64,000 bases of DNA. It comes from Plazaster borealis. Taxonomy: Eukaryota > Echinodermata > Asteroidea > Forcipulatida > Labidiasteridae. Within the stretch, counting starts at the first letter, position 1, and each line of letters begins with the position of its first letter. This document shows positions 1 through 13,300 of this stretch, one piece after another. Position numbers and translations under genes: made by a program. Under the pieces are notes generated by a model. That model searched no databases. It was not told the origin of the DNA and worked only from the letters and a program-made list of their open reading frames with translations. The DNA is taken from NCBI GenBank assembly GCA_021014325.1, contig CM037476.1, forward strand, positions 20,124,827-20,188,826. Direction: 5' to 3'.

Positions 1-1247
1 TCCCTTTAAAAATTGATGGTACTATGTATTTGTTTTATTGTCTCAACTGGATTTTTATCAACAACCAATAATGTACATTTGTGGAGACTGGAAAAGGTCC
101 TGACACCCATTCATGCATTCTCCCCTGGGGGCATTGATCTATGGCATGCATGGAGTTGAATGGCCATGTGTTGGCTGTTACATTGTACTAGTTTTGTTTA
201 TAGTCAAATTGTACTGTACAATATGTGTACCAACATAAATTATGACTTGACTTTACAGTTGACTCTGGTTATACAGTAACAAGATGGCTGGGACATTGAT
301 CTATGGAGATGAAATGGCCATGTGTTGGCTGTTACTAGTTTTGTTTTGGCTGTCAGTTTGTTCTGCATGTGTACCAAAATAATTTATGTGTGCTTTCTGT
401 GTGCTTTCTGCCTCTCTCTCTCTCTATTCATGTATTTCCACTTGACTGCTTCTGTTACACTTGTATACCTGTTGATGTGTGTTGTGTTGTCATTTAGCCT
501 CCAAGCAAGAAACTCTGCTACATGTAGGGTCGAAAAACGTCAGGCCATTAACTACTTTTTTGGTAATAGGTCCTTTTGGCTGGTAAGCAGCTCGCTACAG
601 CTAATTCTATTTTCTCAAAATAAGTTATGACTTGACTATACAGTTGACTACAGTTATAACAAGATCTTTGGGACTGGCCAAATTACCTCTCTATAGACGA
701 TGTGACCTCTGTTTACATTCAAACCACCCTCTGTTGACAAAACACTCATTTCCGCCAGGCAAGAAGACGTGTACTCATGGTAACATTGCGTGTCCTTTAT
801 AGCTGGCTCTCAGTACACAAAGGTTTTGCCCGGCGACATGCGCACGCATCATGTTATGGTTTTCGAATGACGTCAGAGGTCACATCATCTATAGCAGGAA
901 CGTTGTTACAACTGAGGACAACAAAACAAATAAAAAGAAAGCAGAAAGGAGATTCTGGTCTTCAGAATGTAATCTTTATAAGCAGAATTTGTGGGGTTTT
1001 TTTTTCACACCATGTTTTAATTTGTTATTTACATGTAAATGTATTTTAAGTGAACCATTTGGACACCCAGTTTTTAAATTTCCAGCAATTTTGGACAATC
1101 CTGGCTAAAACCTTGTTTCCAGATAGCACAGTTAATGCGCAAAAATCTGTTCACATCAAGTGTCAAAATAACTTGTGACATCAATCATGTGTTTATATAT
1201 TACTTGCGTGTAATTTCTCACTATTGCCTTGTGTTTGTTATCGGCAG
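1..1247. other. afadin intron, no exon seen
   Basis: This stretch ends at a pyrimidine-rich AG acceptor that opens the first visible afadin exon. The open frames in it are short and low-complexity and resemble nothing I know. CT-rich and poly-T tracts are present. I infer that it is intron, because the exon that follows starts in the middle of the second Ras-association domain. Confidence 0.6.
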
Positions 1248-1371
1248 GTGGTGGTTCCACCCAATGAGGATCCCGCTGCCTACATTGAGAAGGGCGGCTG
1301 GGGTAAAGAGCACATCATGGATGACGATGAGTCACCGTTAGAAGCCGTCATGAGATGGCCAGAAGCCAGAG
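1248..1371 (+). CDS. AFDN: Afadin exon, end of second Ras-association domain
   Basis: The acceptor is ...TCGGCAG and the donor GTAAGC. The exon reads in frame from its first base, with the motif MDDDESPLEAVMRWPEARG, which corresponds to the DDDECPL...WP segment of vertebrate RA2. It ends in phase 1. Confidence 0.93.
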
Positions 1372-4300
1372 GTAAGCCGCTCTCCCCTGGATTAATATTA
1401 ACATCGTGGGAGGTGTACTTTATTGAAGTTTTTCTTTATTTTAAGGACTAACACCCCCCCCCAAAAAAAAAAAAAATAAAAAAAAAAAAAAAAAAATAAT
1501 AATAATAATAATAATAATAACAATTCTTGATGACCAACTAAAAATCTGCACCCAATTTCAACATGAACGATATTCTTTCTACTTAGTCTGATTTCTGATT
1601 TTTTTTGCCCTTGGGAAAAAACAGGAAAACTGTGATTAAATAGCCTTAAAAGTCTAGCAAACCCTACACAATGTGAACTTGAGTACTACTCAACAAAATG
1701 TTACTACTTTTGCCCTGAGGACCAAATATCATACCTCCTTCAAAGAGCTGCTTATAATACCATAAGAATTCAAGACTTGACGCAAAATATGTTGTCAAAT
1801 TAGTCATAACTCATTTCCAGGCTGTACATGTACATGTATACACATCCTATTCTGGGAGTCAATATTTCTCTTTCCCCTTTTTATAGCAGCATTTTGTAAA
1901 AACAATTTTTGGTGCTTATAATCTTTATCACTCGGTGTGCACATGTACAAACAAAATCCTACCTATCAACCCCTTTAATCCATTAGGCCACATACAAATT
2001 TTAAAATGTTGAGCGTGCTTTTTTGGGGGTGGAAGGTTGTTTTTTGTTATAATTAATTTTTTTTGACAAGGCAAATATGAAATAAAGAATAAAGAAATCA
2101 TTGCAATCACTATAATACAGAGGGTTTGTGTGATTTTGATGTTTTTAATTGTTTTGTTAAACCCATGTAACTCCTAGATGACATTTTCTGTAAACATTTC
2201 AAAAAAACTAAAACGCAGTGTAGCCTAAGTAAATATTTGAAGAATTGTTCTTGTTTTTGCCAACATGAATAACCATCTTTTCCAACCTACAGATCTTGAA
2301 AAAATATCAGCTGAAAAATCTGGGAGCCAAATTTGACTGAAAAGGCAATTTTTGTTATGAAAAAAAAATAATTAAAAATGGGTTCGGGGGGGGGGGGGGG
2401 GGGGGCGGGGTTCATAAGGTCGGGCGTGGACGATTAACAATTTTCTTTTTTTATGTGGCCTTATGTTACAGGAAACAATTTTTTTTATTTTTTCAGCCTA
2501 ACATGTTCTTACTCTTATCTGCATTTCTTGCTCTGTAGGTGAGTTGATCTTTGAGTTGAAACTGCGGCCGACTGACTATCAGCCGCGACTGCAGAGACAG
2601 CGACAGGCCAAGGGCAATGACATGCATCCACAAAGAATCCCCCCAGAGAGACTGCCGTACTTCCTGGAACTAAACGAAGGTATTGGTTTTGGGGCAGGTT
2701 TTTTTTACTTCTTTTAGGTTAAAAATAAAAGGATGATGAAACAATGGAAACTCACATCAATGTTGGTGCGGCATTAAGAGCAACCTTCATTTTAGAGTTG
2801 GTACGTTAAACCAGTTACGTTTAATTGTTTAATGTCCGTTTCCAAATTGCCTAAGCCGACACTAAAAAGAAAAAGGAACATATTATTATTATTTTTCAAT
2901 GAAGCCCACACCAAACTAAAAATAATTTTTTCAATTGGGACTTTCCTTTTCTTGAAAATGTCAGCCCCAGATGCGATCCAGGATTGACATTCCTTTTGTC
3001 GGTGGAACTGTCTTATCTTAATCCCTTACAAAATGTAAAAACATTATTTTCAATCCCCTGCAATTTGTTATACATTTTGCTTCGTTTGCAAACCTGCAGC
3101 TTGTGGTTTTGTGACTGTGAAGACTTGGTATAGTGTTTTATTTAATCCTGATCTATCCTGGAGAGTGTGTTGACATTTGCTTCCTTTACAGATCAGCTCA
3201 TAGTTCGGGATGGGAATCGGTATATAAACGGTTAACCCGGTTAACCGGAAGTTTCAATTGGTGCTCGATATGGGGCATGGTGTACCCCCCTATTGTGTCT
3301 TCATTGTGTGCTTGGAATCTCAGGAATTCTTTTGAGGATTTTAGGGGGGGGAGGAGTTCTATACAAGAGGAAAATAGTATGTTATAGTATGGGAACATTG
3401 GGGGGGACCCTCTGCCCCATATCGGGCAGGCTATAACAAGTTCTGTTTAACCGTTTAGGAAAAATAACGTAGATGAACAAGCCTACCTCTTTGACCTCTA
3501 CAGGTAGTAGAGGGCGCCCTACTCAAATGACATCATGTACATAATGTCTGTTATCTTGCTTAATTTTGTTTTCTTCTTGATATATGATTTGTGTTTTAGA
3601 TGGAACAGACATTATTGACTACAAACCCAAGAGGCACCGTCTGCAGGAGAACGTGACTGAAGTGGGCAGTGAGCATGAAGTATCAAACACTGGCCAATAC
3701 CTACAGGTAAAACTCATCACAACGCAATTATCAAGATCCTAATTTGCTAAGCACAATAAAAATAGTGCTTAGCAAAAACAGGTTACCAGTGAAAATTCTG
3801 CGTGATATATGTTGCCTGACACTGGTCTGGTACTGCTTTTGCTAAACAAGCAGTCAAATAAGTCATAAGCAAGCGGCTCTATTAACATTGTGCAAAGGTT
3901 GGAATACTAAGAACTAAAGTACCAAAGCAATGTTAAGACATGCAGCATCAAAAGAATCACTTGAAGAAGCTAGAGAGGTTGCTAAAATGCTGTCAATCTG
4001 TTTTAAATGGTCAGTTATGTAACTGTTTAGCTGATTTCCGATACTAAAAGTCACTATGTCAAGTTTTGCAAGTTTTTGTGATTGTAAAGTTGCAAGTCTG
4101 AAACCATTTCCTCATAGAGGTGACCTTTACCAAGGAGAAAATTCCTTGTTGTCCTTGCCGTTTCAAGAACAAAGCGTCGGGCCTGTGTTTGTATCCCAGA
4201 ATTTGTCTGGTAAGGCGTTCCAGCAAAACGGCCCAAAGTATGACGAAGCCCAGTTTCTGGGGCCTTTTAGGCTATAGTTTTAGTGCCTTCCCTTTTCTGG

Positions 4301-7300
4301 ACTTCAAATGGACTGGCATCTTGTAGTTTTTTTCCTCTAAATTTCTTTGGCTGAACATGTTAAACAATTTATTTTTCTTCAGCCTTTAAATTTTTAAGTG
4401 TCTCACTGGTCACCATTCCAATGTGCTCTTAAAATACATCCCATTCAGGATAATTATTCAAAATTATTTTTGTGTTTTGTTCGTTTGCAGCTGTTCTCCC
4501 CTGGTATCCAGCCCCGTCACTGTGTAGTAGCCAACATGGAGGGTGTGGTTACCGTCACGCCCACTAGCCCCGAGTCGGAGACGTACGTGAATGGTCAGCG
4601 AATATATGAGACCACCATGCTGCAACACGGTGCGGTGGTTAGGTTCGGCAGACATCACTGCTTCCGATTCTGCGACCCCGAGGTTGAGGATCCGGTAAGG
4701 GAAAATTTCAAATCTATGGTTCCTTTTCGTATTACCACGGCTTTGGCTCCGGCTTAGGCTCTGTCGTTTTTCAAAAAAAAAACTGTACTTTGGTGCGGGT
4801 TTCAAAATCGGGGTTCGAATCCCACCTCAGACCGGAGCCTTGCATGTGGAGTGGGTTTTCAGTCCCTACCTGATTGCGTGGTTTTTCCAGAGCTGCCAAC
4901 TCTACCTGATTCCGCAGAAAGTTCCCTGAAAATAATCCAATCTTTCCAGGTTCTGATGAACAAACTTGAAAATCTCCCTGATTATGGAAACTTTTCCCCC
5001 ATCATGTTGAATGTAATTCTAAATATCTTCCTGATTGTTGTACAAATTCTCCCTGATTGCAAAGATGCAAAATACAAGATGCAAATGTTGGCTGTGGGGT
5101 TTTCCTCCCACATCTAAAACTTAGCATTTTTTTCTCGTTTCCTCTAAATTCGTATTAGTTATTAGCGCTTTTTGATGTTTTATAAAATAAATATATTTTT
5201 ATCGGAACAGGACTGGGCGAGGAGGGAGCAGAAGAAACCAAGCAACTGTGAGACGACGTTTGACGTGGACGGCAAGATACAGACTAATAACGGACAACTT
5301 GACAAGAAGAAGACCAGACCACCGGAGGTTCTGCCGGCTACACTGGAATTCAAAGAAGCTGGTAAGTACACAACACAAAACTGGGGGGGTATTCTGGACC
5401 CAAATTTTTGAAGTTTGGCCGAAGCACGCTGAATTTGAAACTAAGGTCTAATGTGATTTCTTTGGAATTTTTCTCCTGATTTCAGATGTGAATAAGCGTG
5501 AAATATGTTTGTTTTGGGGAAACACAATCTCTTCTCAAATGGCATAAACAGATAATTTTTTTATTTTCTTTTTTGTTTGTTGCATTTATCTTTGTTTCTC
5601 CTTTATTTTTCTGTATTACTCTTATTGTACACCATGTATTTGCTTGTCCATGTATTTATTGGTTTTGAGTTATAGAAATAAATGTTATTTGAATTGAATT
5701 GAATTGAATTGAATGCTCTATCTCCATGGAATTAAGGGTTTTTTTTGTGTTTTTTTTTTTTACAGCGGAGGACAAATTCCTTGGCACCTTTATCCACGAA
5801 GTGAACGGTGCTAACATCCACTTCAAGCTTGCCCCGACCTACACCCTGTACCTGGGGTGCCGCTTTAGGCTGTCCAAGCTGTATCGACCAGAAATGGGAC
5901 CCACTGAGCGTGCTCAGAGACTGACAGCATTCCTCAATAAGACGGCGGATCTGATTGATCGCACAGTGGAGGTATTTGCATCATGTATATATTGGGTTAT
6001 TGGTAATTTTGGTTTTTCAATATTTTGTTATTGATCACACAGTGGAGGGTATTTGCATACATATATTGGGTTATTGATAATTTTGGTAACTGTCTGTAAA
6101 CTGTTCTCGCCACTACAGAACAACAATCAGATTGCCGGCGTGTTGGCGTTCTGGTTGGCCAATGCATCCGAGTTCCTCCACTTCATCAAAGAGGACCAAG
6201 CTCTGAGTAGCATCTCCCAAGATGCTCAGGACATCTTACAGCATTGCATCCAACAGATATTCAGGTAGGTGCCATCTAGACAATAGAGAGGTTTCACGAG
6301 CGTACGCAGGAGTAGCCTGCGATGGACTGGCATCCTGTCCAGGGGGGAATAGAAATATTCTCAGTCGTTTAATGCAAATGAAACTGGGTATAAACACCGG
6401 CCTGATGAGCCATATTGGCTCGGGACAGACGAACTTTCTTTATTTATAAGGTGTCAAATAGAAACATCAATACTTAGTAACTCGCCAAACATTTTAAAGG
6501 GCAAACTCTGTCATTGATAATGTATGGTTTGATACTGCAGGCATCTTGTGCACTGTATCCAGCGTGAGATGAATATGATGTTATCGGCCTTCTTGGATCC
6601 CAGCGAAGAAGCTGATGCAGAGAGAGATATGTCAACAGGTTAGTCTCCGTTCAATACACTGACTCTTCCTTAAAACCCTATTCGTTGCGTGGCCGAGCGG
6701 TTAGGAGCACCGGACTTGAGCTCTGGTGTCTCTGATCAGCAGAGTGTGGGTTCGGGTCCCGGTCGTGGCACTTGAGTCCTTGAGCAAGATACTTTACCAC
6801 AATTGCTTTGTCCTTCGGATGGGACATTAAGCCATAGGTCCCCTGTACTAGGATTGGTACTGCACTCAAAGAACCCAGAACACTTATCATGAAAGAGAAG
6901 GGGGTTTTGGGTTTACATAGTAAGCATGTTTGTTTGGCGGTTTCCTCAGGCTTGTGAGCTACAGTGATTAAGTTCACTTATGAGGCATCCTTGTTTTATT
7001 ACATGTATTACCAGAAACCATTTTGTAGAACCAAATTCTTGACTCCACAAAATAACGGACGGTGTTAGTTCACAAAGTAAAAGTACATGTAAAACCACAC
7101 CATTTCCAGGGATGTTTGTGTGAATCATTATATTCTACTTTTAAAACATCTTTCCAACCACATTCATTTCATAACAAATGCTTTTTATAGCCCAAAGCTC
7201 CCAATTCAAAGGAAATGTGTCCCTTTAAGTACTCTATTCTAGTGAATAGAACAGTTGGTAATACGTTCAGTGTTCAGAATTATTGTGTTAAGAACCAAAC

Positions 7301-10300
7301 TATTATTGTTTGGTTTGTGTAAAACAAATGAACAATTTCATGGGCTAATCATTGTGTCAGTGCAAATACGTTGTATTTTCTAAAATAGCGCTTACGTTGC
7401 GCGCGAGTTTGAGATAACCGTCATATTTCTCTTAAAATAGCCCGGATGTACACACAAAACAATTACCCACCGAGATACGATGTTTATCAGACATGATAAT
7501 CTTGCTACTTCAGTCTGATTTCCAATTTGTTTGGCCCTCAGAAAAATCAGCAAAACTGTGATTAAATAGCCTAAAATGTCTATAAAAGCCTATACCATGT
7601 ACATTTAGGTCAGCCCTTGTACTCAATAAAATTTTCCTACTCTTTTGAGGGTCAAATATCATGCCTACTTTTTTGCACAGCATTTTCGTGTGAGATTTTC
7701 GTGTTGCACGGAGCTTTGTGTGAGATACGTTTTTTGCACGGAGCATTTTCGTGTGAGATTTGACGTTTTTGCACGGAGCATTTTCGTGTGAGACGTTTTT
7801 GCACTGATATAACGTAGTGGTAGGAAAACCATATTTCTTTTCTTTATGTTTGTTTCTTTTTTTTGAGTAATTTTTTTGTGCTGTGTTGTGAACACTAAAA
7901 TACCTACGTTGTACATGTATTTTCAAAAAATTACAAAATGCTCTTGCAAATCCAAGCCCATCTTGCAAAAAAAAAACCATATCTGCATACTCCTTATGTA
8001 ACTTCTGAAAGGTGGCATGTTTATTTAAACTTTCTCTTCTTACCTCATTTATGGAATATACCTGGCTTGCTGAAATATTGCCAGTGGTGGTAAACTTACA
8101 GTGGTGGTAAACTTACAGGTGTTCTTCGGGGATATGATTTCTCCGTTTTTAACCGGAATTTTTTTTTATCTTTTCCCCCCAAAAAGAAATCTGTTTTTTT
8201 GCCCCCCCCCCCCAAAAAATCTGTTTCCCCCGAATTGTTATTGTTTTATTTTATTTTTTACCTAAGATCAAATTCATAAACAAAATGAAGATAAAATCAT
8301 TTATAACGCCCCAGATTGCAGAGTAGGGCTTTTAAAACCAAAGATAAATGTTATTAGTGGGCTTCGTGCTCGCAAGTTTTCGAGCTCGCAAGCTTTCGCG
8401 ATTTGCGCTCAGAGTTCAGGTTTTTCTTCAACAGCCTATCACATCCCTGGTTCTTGAGTGAGTGAGCTTCTCTTGAGTCCCTTTCACACTACAACTGGAT
8501 GCAGGGAAATTCCTTGGGAAAGTTTGGGTTGACCTTTTCATACTTGAATTGCTGGCCCTGGGGAAACTCCCTAGGAAATGGCTAGCCCTGTTTGGGGGTA
8601 GGGTTAAAGGTGGGGTCATTAAGATTGCTTTTCGTCAACGTAATGCTGATTTACGGGCAAAATTATCAAGAAAGATACAATAAAAGTCACATGTGAAATT
8701 TTCAGCTGAGTACAGTGTCTGCTTGCTGAGAAAACAGCAAAAAACTGTCACAGTATTTTCACAAGAACGTCAAATCCATTCACATTCAGCGAGGTGATAG
8801 CGGGTACCAATGGCTTCTCTGGCTGCAGCATTCGCGAACGGACACCAACCCTCAGAAATCTGAGAAATGATTCATGCCTGAATCATTTCCCATCTTCAAA
8901 TGTTTTGGGGTAAAAAATAATCCAGACAATATTTCTTCGAAGGGAATCCTTTCTCAAAATAGTTTTATACTATCAACAGCTGCAGTGCTTTTCACCAAGT
9001 TAAGTTTTTATGGTCATTAATTTTAAGAGTACTTACCAATCTATGACCCTACCTTTGCGCGAGATACCCCCCAGGGTTAGGCATACTGAGTGTTAATTTT
9101 CCCCAGGAAAATTGCATTAAGTGTGAAGCGAACATAGGTTGCCAGTGGGGTTAACAAATTCCCCAGGAGCTTCCTGGGGTTTTATTTCCTTGGACTTGGC
9201 TCTGTCCATCATTGTTGAAGTATCACACCATGCTCACAACTCACACATTGCCTCTGTAAAGCCCGGTTCATACTTCACCTTTGTCCCCTCCTTTAAAATA
9301 TTATGAAATATTTTTGAAAACCGTTTACAAATTTGAAAGTATATCCTTCTGTCTGTCCACACATTACGGCTTACAATATTTTTCCAAATGCTGCATTAGC
9401 ATTATTATTATTTATTTTTTACTGTACTCTTTTTCTTTTCTTGACTTGCCCCTGTGTACATTGCTTCCGACATGCTGTGTGTGTGTTCTTGCTGCATGCT
9501 TTTTTTTTATTATCATTGCTCTGTTGATGTGGGGTTTTCATGTCGCATGCCGATTCAGATGACGATAAGAGTAACGACGGATGGAGAGGAGGACCGAAGG
9601 ATAATCCGTTACGCATCAGCGCTCGCTGGCTCAATCCGCCCAACCATGGCCCTCCGCAAACCAGACCAACCGTGGGTAAGCGTCATCCTCAAGCCCCCCT
9701 CCATGGGTCCATAGAGCTGATAAGCATCACGAAATGTCACCACACAAAAAAAGCTCTCGGCTTTAAGAGCGGGCAGCGGGTCACCAGCCAAATTTCAGTT
9801 GATTGCAACCGGTGCCCTGTATGTTGTATTTTCAGCGAAAAGATACTTTTAAGCAATGGTTTCTGCTTAGGGGTTTCACAAAATTGGGCGCAATTTATAC
9901 TTTAAGAATGTAAAGCCAAATATGACATCAAAAACAAATTCATACAAGGGTTCCCTGATACATGTGATACGTTTGGAGCATTTTCAACTTGCCAGAGTTG
10001 TGTGCTGATGGGAATGGTTGATGTAAGAATTTTGTTTGCTTTCACAACGAGTGCGATCTATGACCAGACTCGTAGAGCGGCTAAGCACACAAATGTGTTA
10101 AGCACAGAAAATCCTTGCTTAACAGAGACTGATAAGCAGCCCACATTACAAAGACTTAACATCACTCATGGCTGGTTCCCTGCAGAATTTCCGCTAAGCA
10201 GATCATCTTTTCAGTGACATTTACCAGCTTAACAGCTTTATGGAATAAGCCATTTGCGAGTTTGACTTGAATAATGTCTAGTACAATGACTTGCTTGGTC

Positions 10301-13300
10301 ACATTTACCGTTTAAATTTGATTTCTTCAGACTAAAGAGATAATGTAGTTGCTGTGCCAAATGGTTCGGGGCAAGCTTTTGTATAGCAACTTCAAGATGA
10401 GCAAACCCTTATCATTGTGCCATACACATTCATTCAGAATTGTGTATGGGTGTTCGCCGTCTCTTACGTAACTACTCAAAAGCTTGCCCCGAACCATGTT
10501 AAATAGTAACTGTCTCATTAGTCTGAGGAATTCAAATTGAAGTGGTAACTTGTGACTGAGCAAGTCATTATACAGACACTATTCAAATCTCACTCGCAAG
10601 TGGCTTATTGAGCCGTGGACTTCATGCTCTCAGGCACCTGTCAGCTACGTTGAATTTGTTTACATGTGTGTCGTATTGCTGTGGTTGAATGTGACTCGCC
10701 ATTGTAATCAGTTCAGTTGTACATATGTCAAGCATTTTTGTGTTGGGCTACATGTGGTGTTGCAGCTTGCTGTCAAACCGATAATGAATCTTTGCGTTTT
10801 CCACTCAAATTGTTCAAACCTTTAACATCCATTCCCATGGTTACATCTTCATGCACTTTTGTTACAGATTTGTGTAAGGTAGGTCTTGTGAGGTCTTTAG
10901 CTTGTTGATTAATAATTGTGTGTATATCAAGTAGGATGTGAACGTTTGCAGTCTTGAAACTAACGAGGTTTGTGCCCACACCAGGCATGGAATTACATAG
11001 AGGCCACGCCCTGGTCTTGGCCTTGGTGCTCCTCCAAAAACTTCCCATAGACTTGAAAGATTCTCCAGTGGAAGTCAGGCATGATATTCTTCCTACTTTG
11101 TTTTCTGGGGGTAGGGGGGGTGGTTGCCCTTGGAAAAATCAGCAAAATTGTTATTAATAAGGCCTGAAAAGTCTATTACTACAGCCTACACCATGTGTAC
11201 ATGTCAGCCCTTGTATTCAAAACAAAACTCCTACTTTTTTCCAAGGTCCAAATATCATGCCTGGGAAGTGCCCTTTTTCAGTGTTTTTTTTAACCAAATT
11301 TACTGAGAGAAAAATGCCTCGTCCTTTTAAGAACAAAGTTTAAAAACAATGTTTAAAAACAAAATACAGGACTGTTAAAGGAACGTTACAGAACTGGTAA
11401 CTAAAATTTTCTTTAAGATCACAGATTTACATAAAACTTACACGGTCTAATGATGATGATAGTAGAAAACATCCCTAGAAATATTTCTGTCTGAAATGCC
11501 ATATTTGATGAGAAATAAATAAAACTAATTTCCGATTGGAGTTTATCGCTCATGAGCGTTTTATTCATGCATTGTATAACACACGTAAATGTGTAATCGG
11601 TTTTTCACTATTTTCTCGTGACCCAGATGGCCAATCGATCTCAAACTTCTACAGGTTTGTCAGTTTATGTATATGGTGGATTATATAAAGTGCTTACACT
11701 GTTTTGTGAGCAAAAACCAATTTTGTAATGTTCCTTTAATGATTGAGGGACTGAGGCTCACTGACTGTTTAGTTAAAACCAGTACCAATCCCCACCATTG
11801 GTTATTTTGATTGTGGCAATCAAAACAAACATGGGCCCAATTTCTTAGAGCTGCTGATTAATGGCTGATTTTGTTCTTACTGCTTGAGTTTCCATTTCTT
11901 AGCTCGTAAAAGCACACGAAGAGGCATGCTAAACTTCCGGTGCTTACTGTATGAAATGAATGCCGTAACAATGCAAATCCATGGTGGGCACGCAAGCTGG
12001 CCGCCTAATTTTTTAGCTAACCTGTGAAATACGCTTATGCTTAAGCAAATTTTTCTGCTATAGTTAGCACGTAAACTACTGAAATTAACAATCTTTACAT
12101 TCAGGGAGCTTCATTTCCACACCAGGAAGCAATTTGAATCCATTTTGTTCAGGATTTTTCATTGTAGACAATCTCATCCCTGGTAATGAGTGTTTGTCAG
12201 GCAGGAGAATCTTCCGGTTTAAACCAAAATTCCTTGGGTTTTTTTCTTCAAATTTGTGGTCTTCGAGTTCAGTGTGAATTTGATCTAAAATTTCAGGGTT
12301 GAGTTGTAGGGGGTATACATTTGGATTTCGCTAATTTCTTCTCTCATATCAGAAATTGGAAGTTTACCTTTGTAATCGTATATCGCGGATCGACACACCG
12401 TTCGTGAAAAAAAACAGCCCTCATGTGCATTATGCAGCGAGATCAATGGATATGTGGAGACTTCTCTCATTCCTCGCTTCAATCACATTGCGGTTTATTA
12501 ATTGTTTGACTGTAATAGTGTTTACTGCTGCAGCAAAGAAACATGTGTGGAGACTTTAAAAAGTCTACTGACAACAATTCACCGAGTGCGGCACTGACGC
12601 CTGGGTCACCTTGCCCAAATTCCGGACATTGCCCAAAATCCAGACATGCATTTTTTAGCGTTAGATTTTTCTGATTTTGTTTTCGTTCGAAATGGATTTC
12701 CGCATTTGTCATCATCGCCCATTCTCATGCCTGTTGTATACTTGTATGTTAAATCTATCAGGTGACGTCGTACACGTCTTCCATTCCGTTATGACGCTCC
12801 TCCGTCGGTGTCGAGTCAACGCCGGACTCACCATTCAGCTTTTCTCTCAGCTCTTCCACTTTGTCGGTGCTTGGTTGTTCAACAAGCTCATCGCTAACCA
12901 ACAGCTTAGGCTCGGCCATCGAGACGGTGCGGCCATGCTGATGAGGAGACTGCACCGCATCATAGTGTGGGCCGAGAAACAAGGACTGGAACTGGCTGCT
13001 GAGGCGCACACCAGCAAGATCACACAGGTAAGCAATAGACAAGTCTCGCGCATACATGTAATAATAACAATAGTGGCTTCTTATATAGCGCACATATCAG
13101 TCACTCAGTGACGCTCAAGGCGCTTTTAACGGTCATTATTTTCCTGCAAGGTATTGTGGAGCTACGTTTTTGAAGTATGAGACCAAGTCCTTTACATAGC
13201 ACCATGTAATGGTTTACAAGGTGCTGTGGGGCAATATGCTGCCGATAAAACCAGGAACCGGTGCGGTATTATGTTTACCCCCCTACAACTCACCCTCCAA

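Larger units (their letters stand above)
9676..12761. other. Afadin intron filled with old repeats
   Basis: No exon is recognisable here. The intron contains degenerate copies of the GGGCCCAATTTCATAGAGCTGC foldback family (about 10070-10250 and 11833-12075), a separate foldback, a dispersed repeat and one TTAA-type MITE, all listed separately. Part of 12130-12310 recurs inverted at about 13264-13390. Confidence 0.6.

Noticed and set aside
7510..7980. 156-residue minus-strand frame with repeated HTKMLRAKNVS-like peptides
   Set aside because: The peptide repetition is a translation of the short tandem repeat; there is no splice or homology support.
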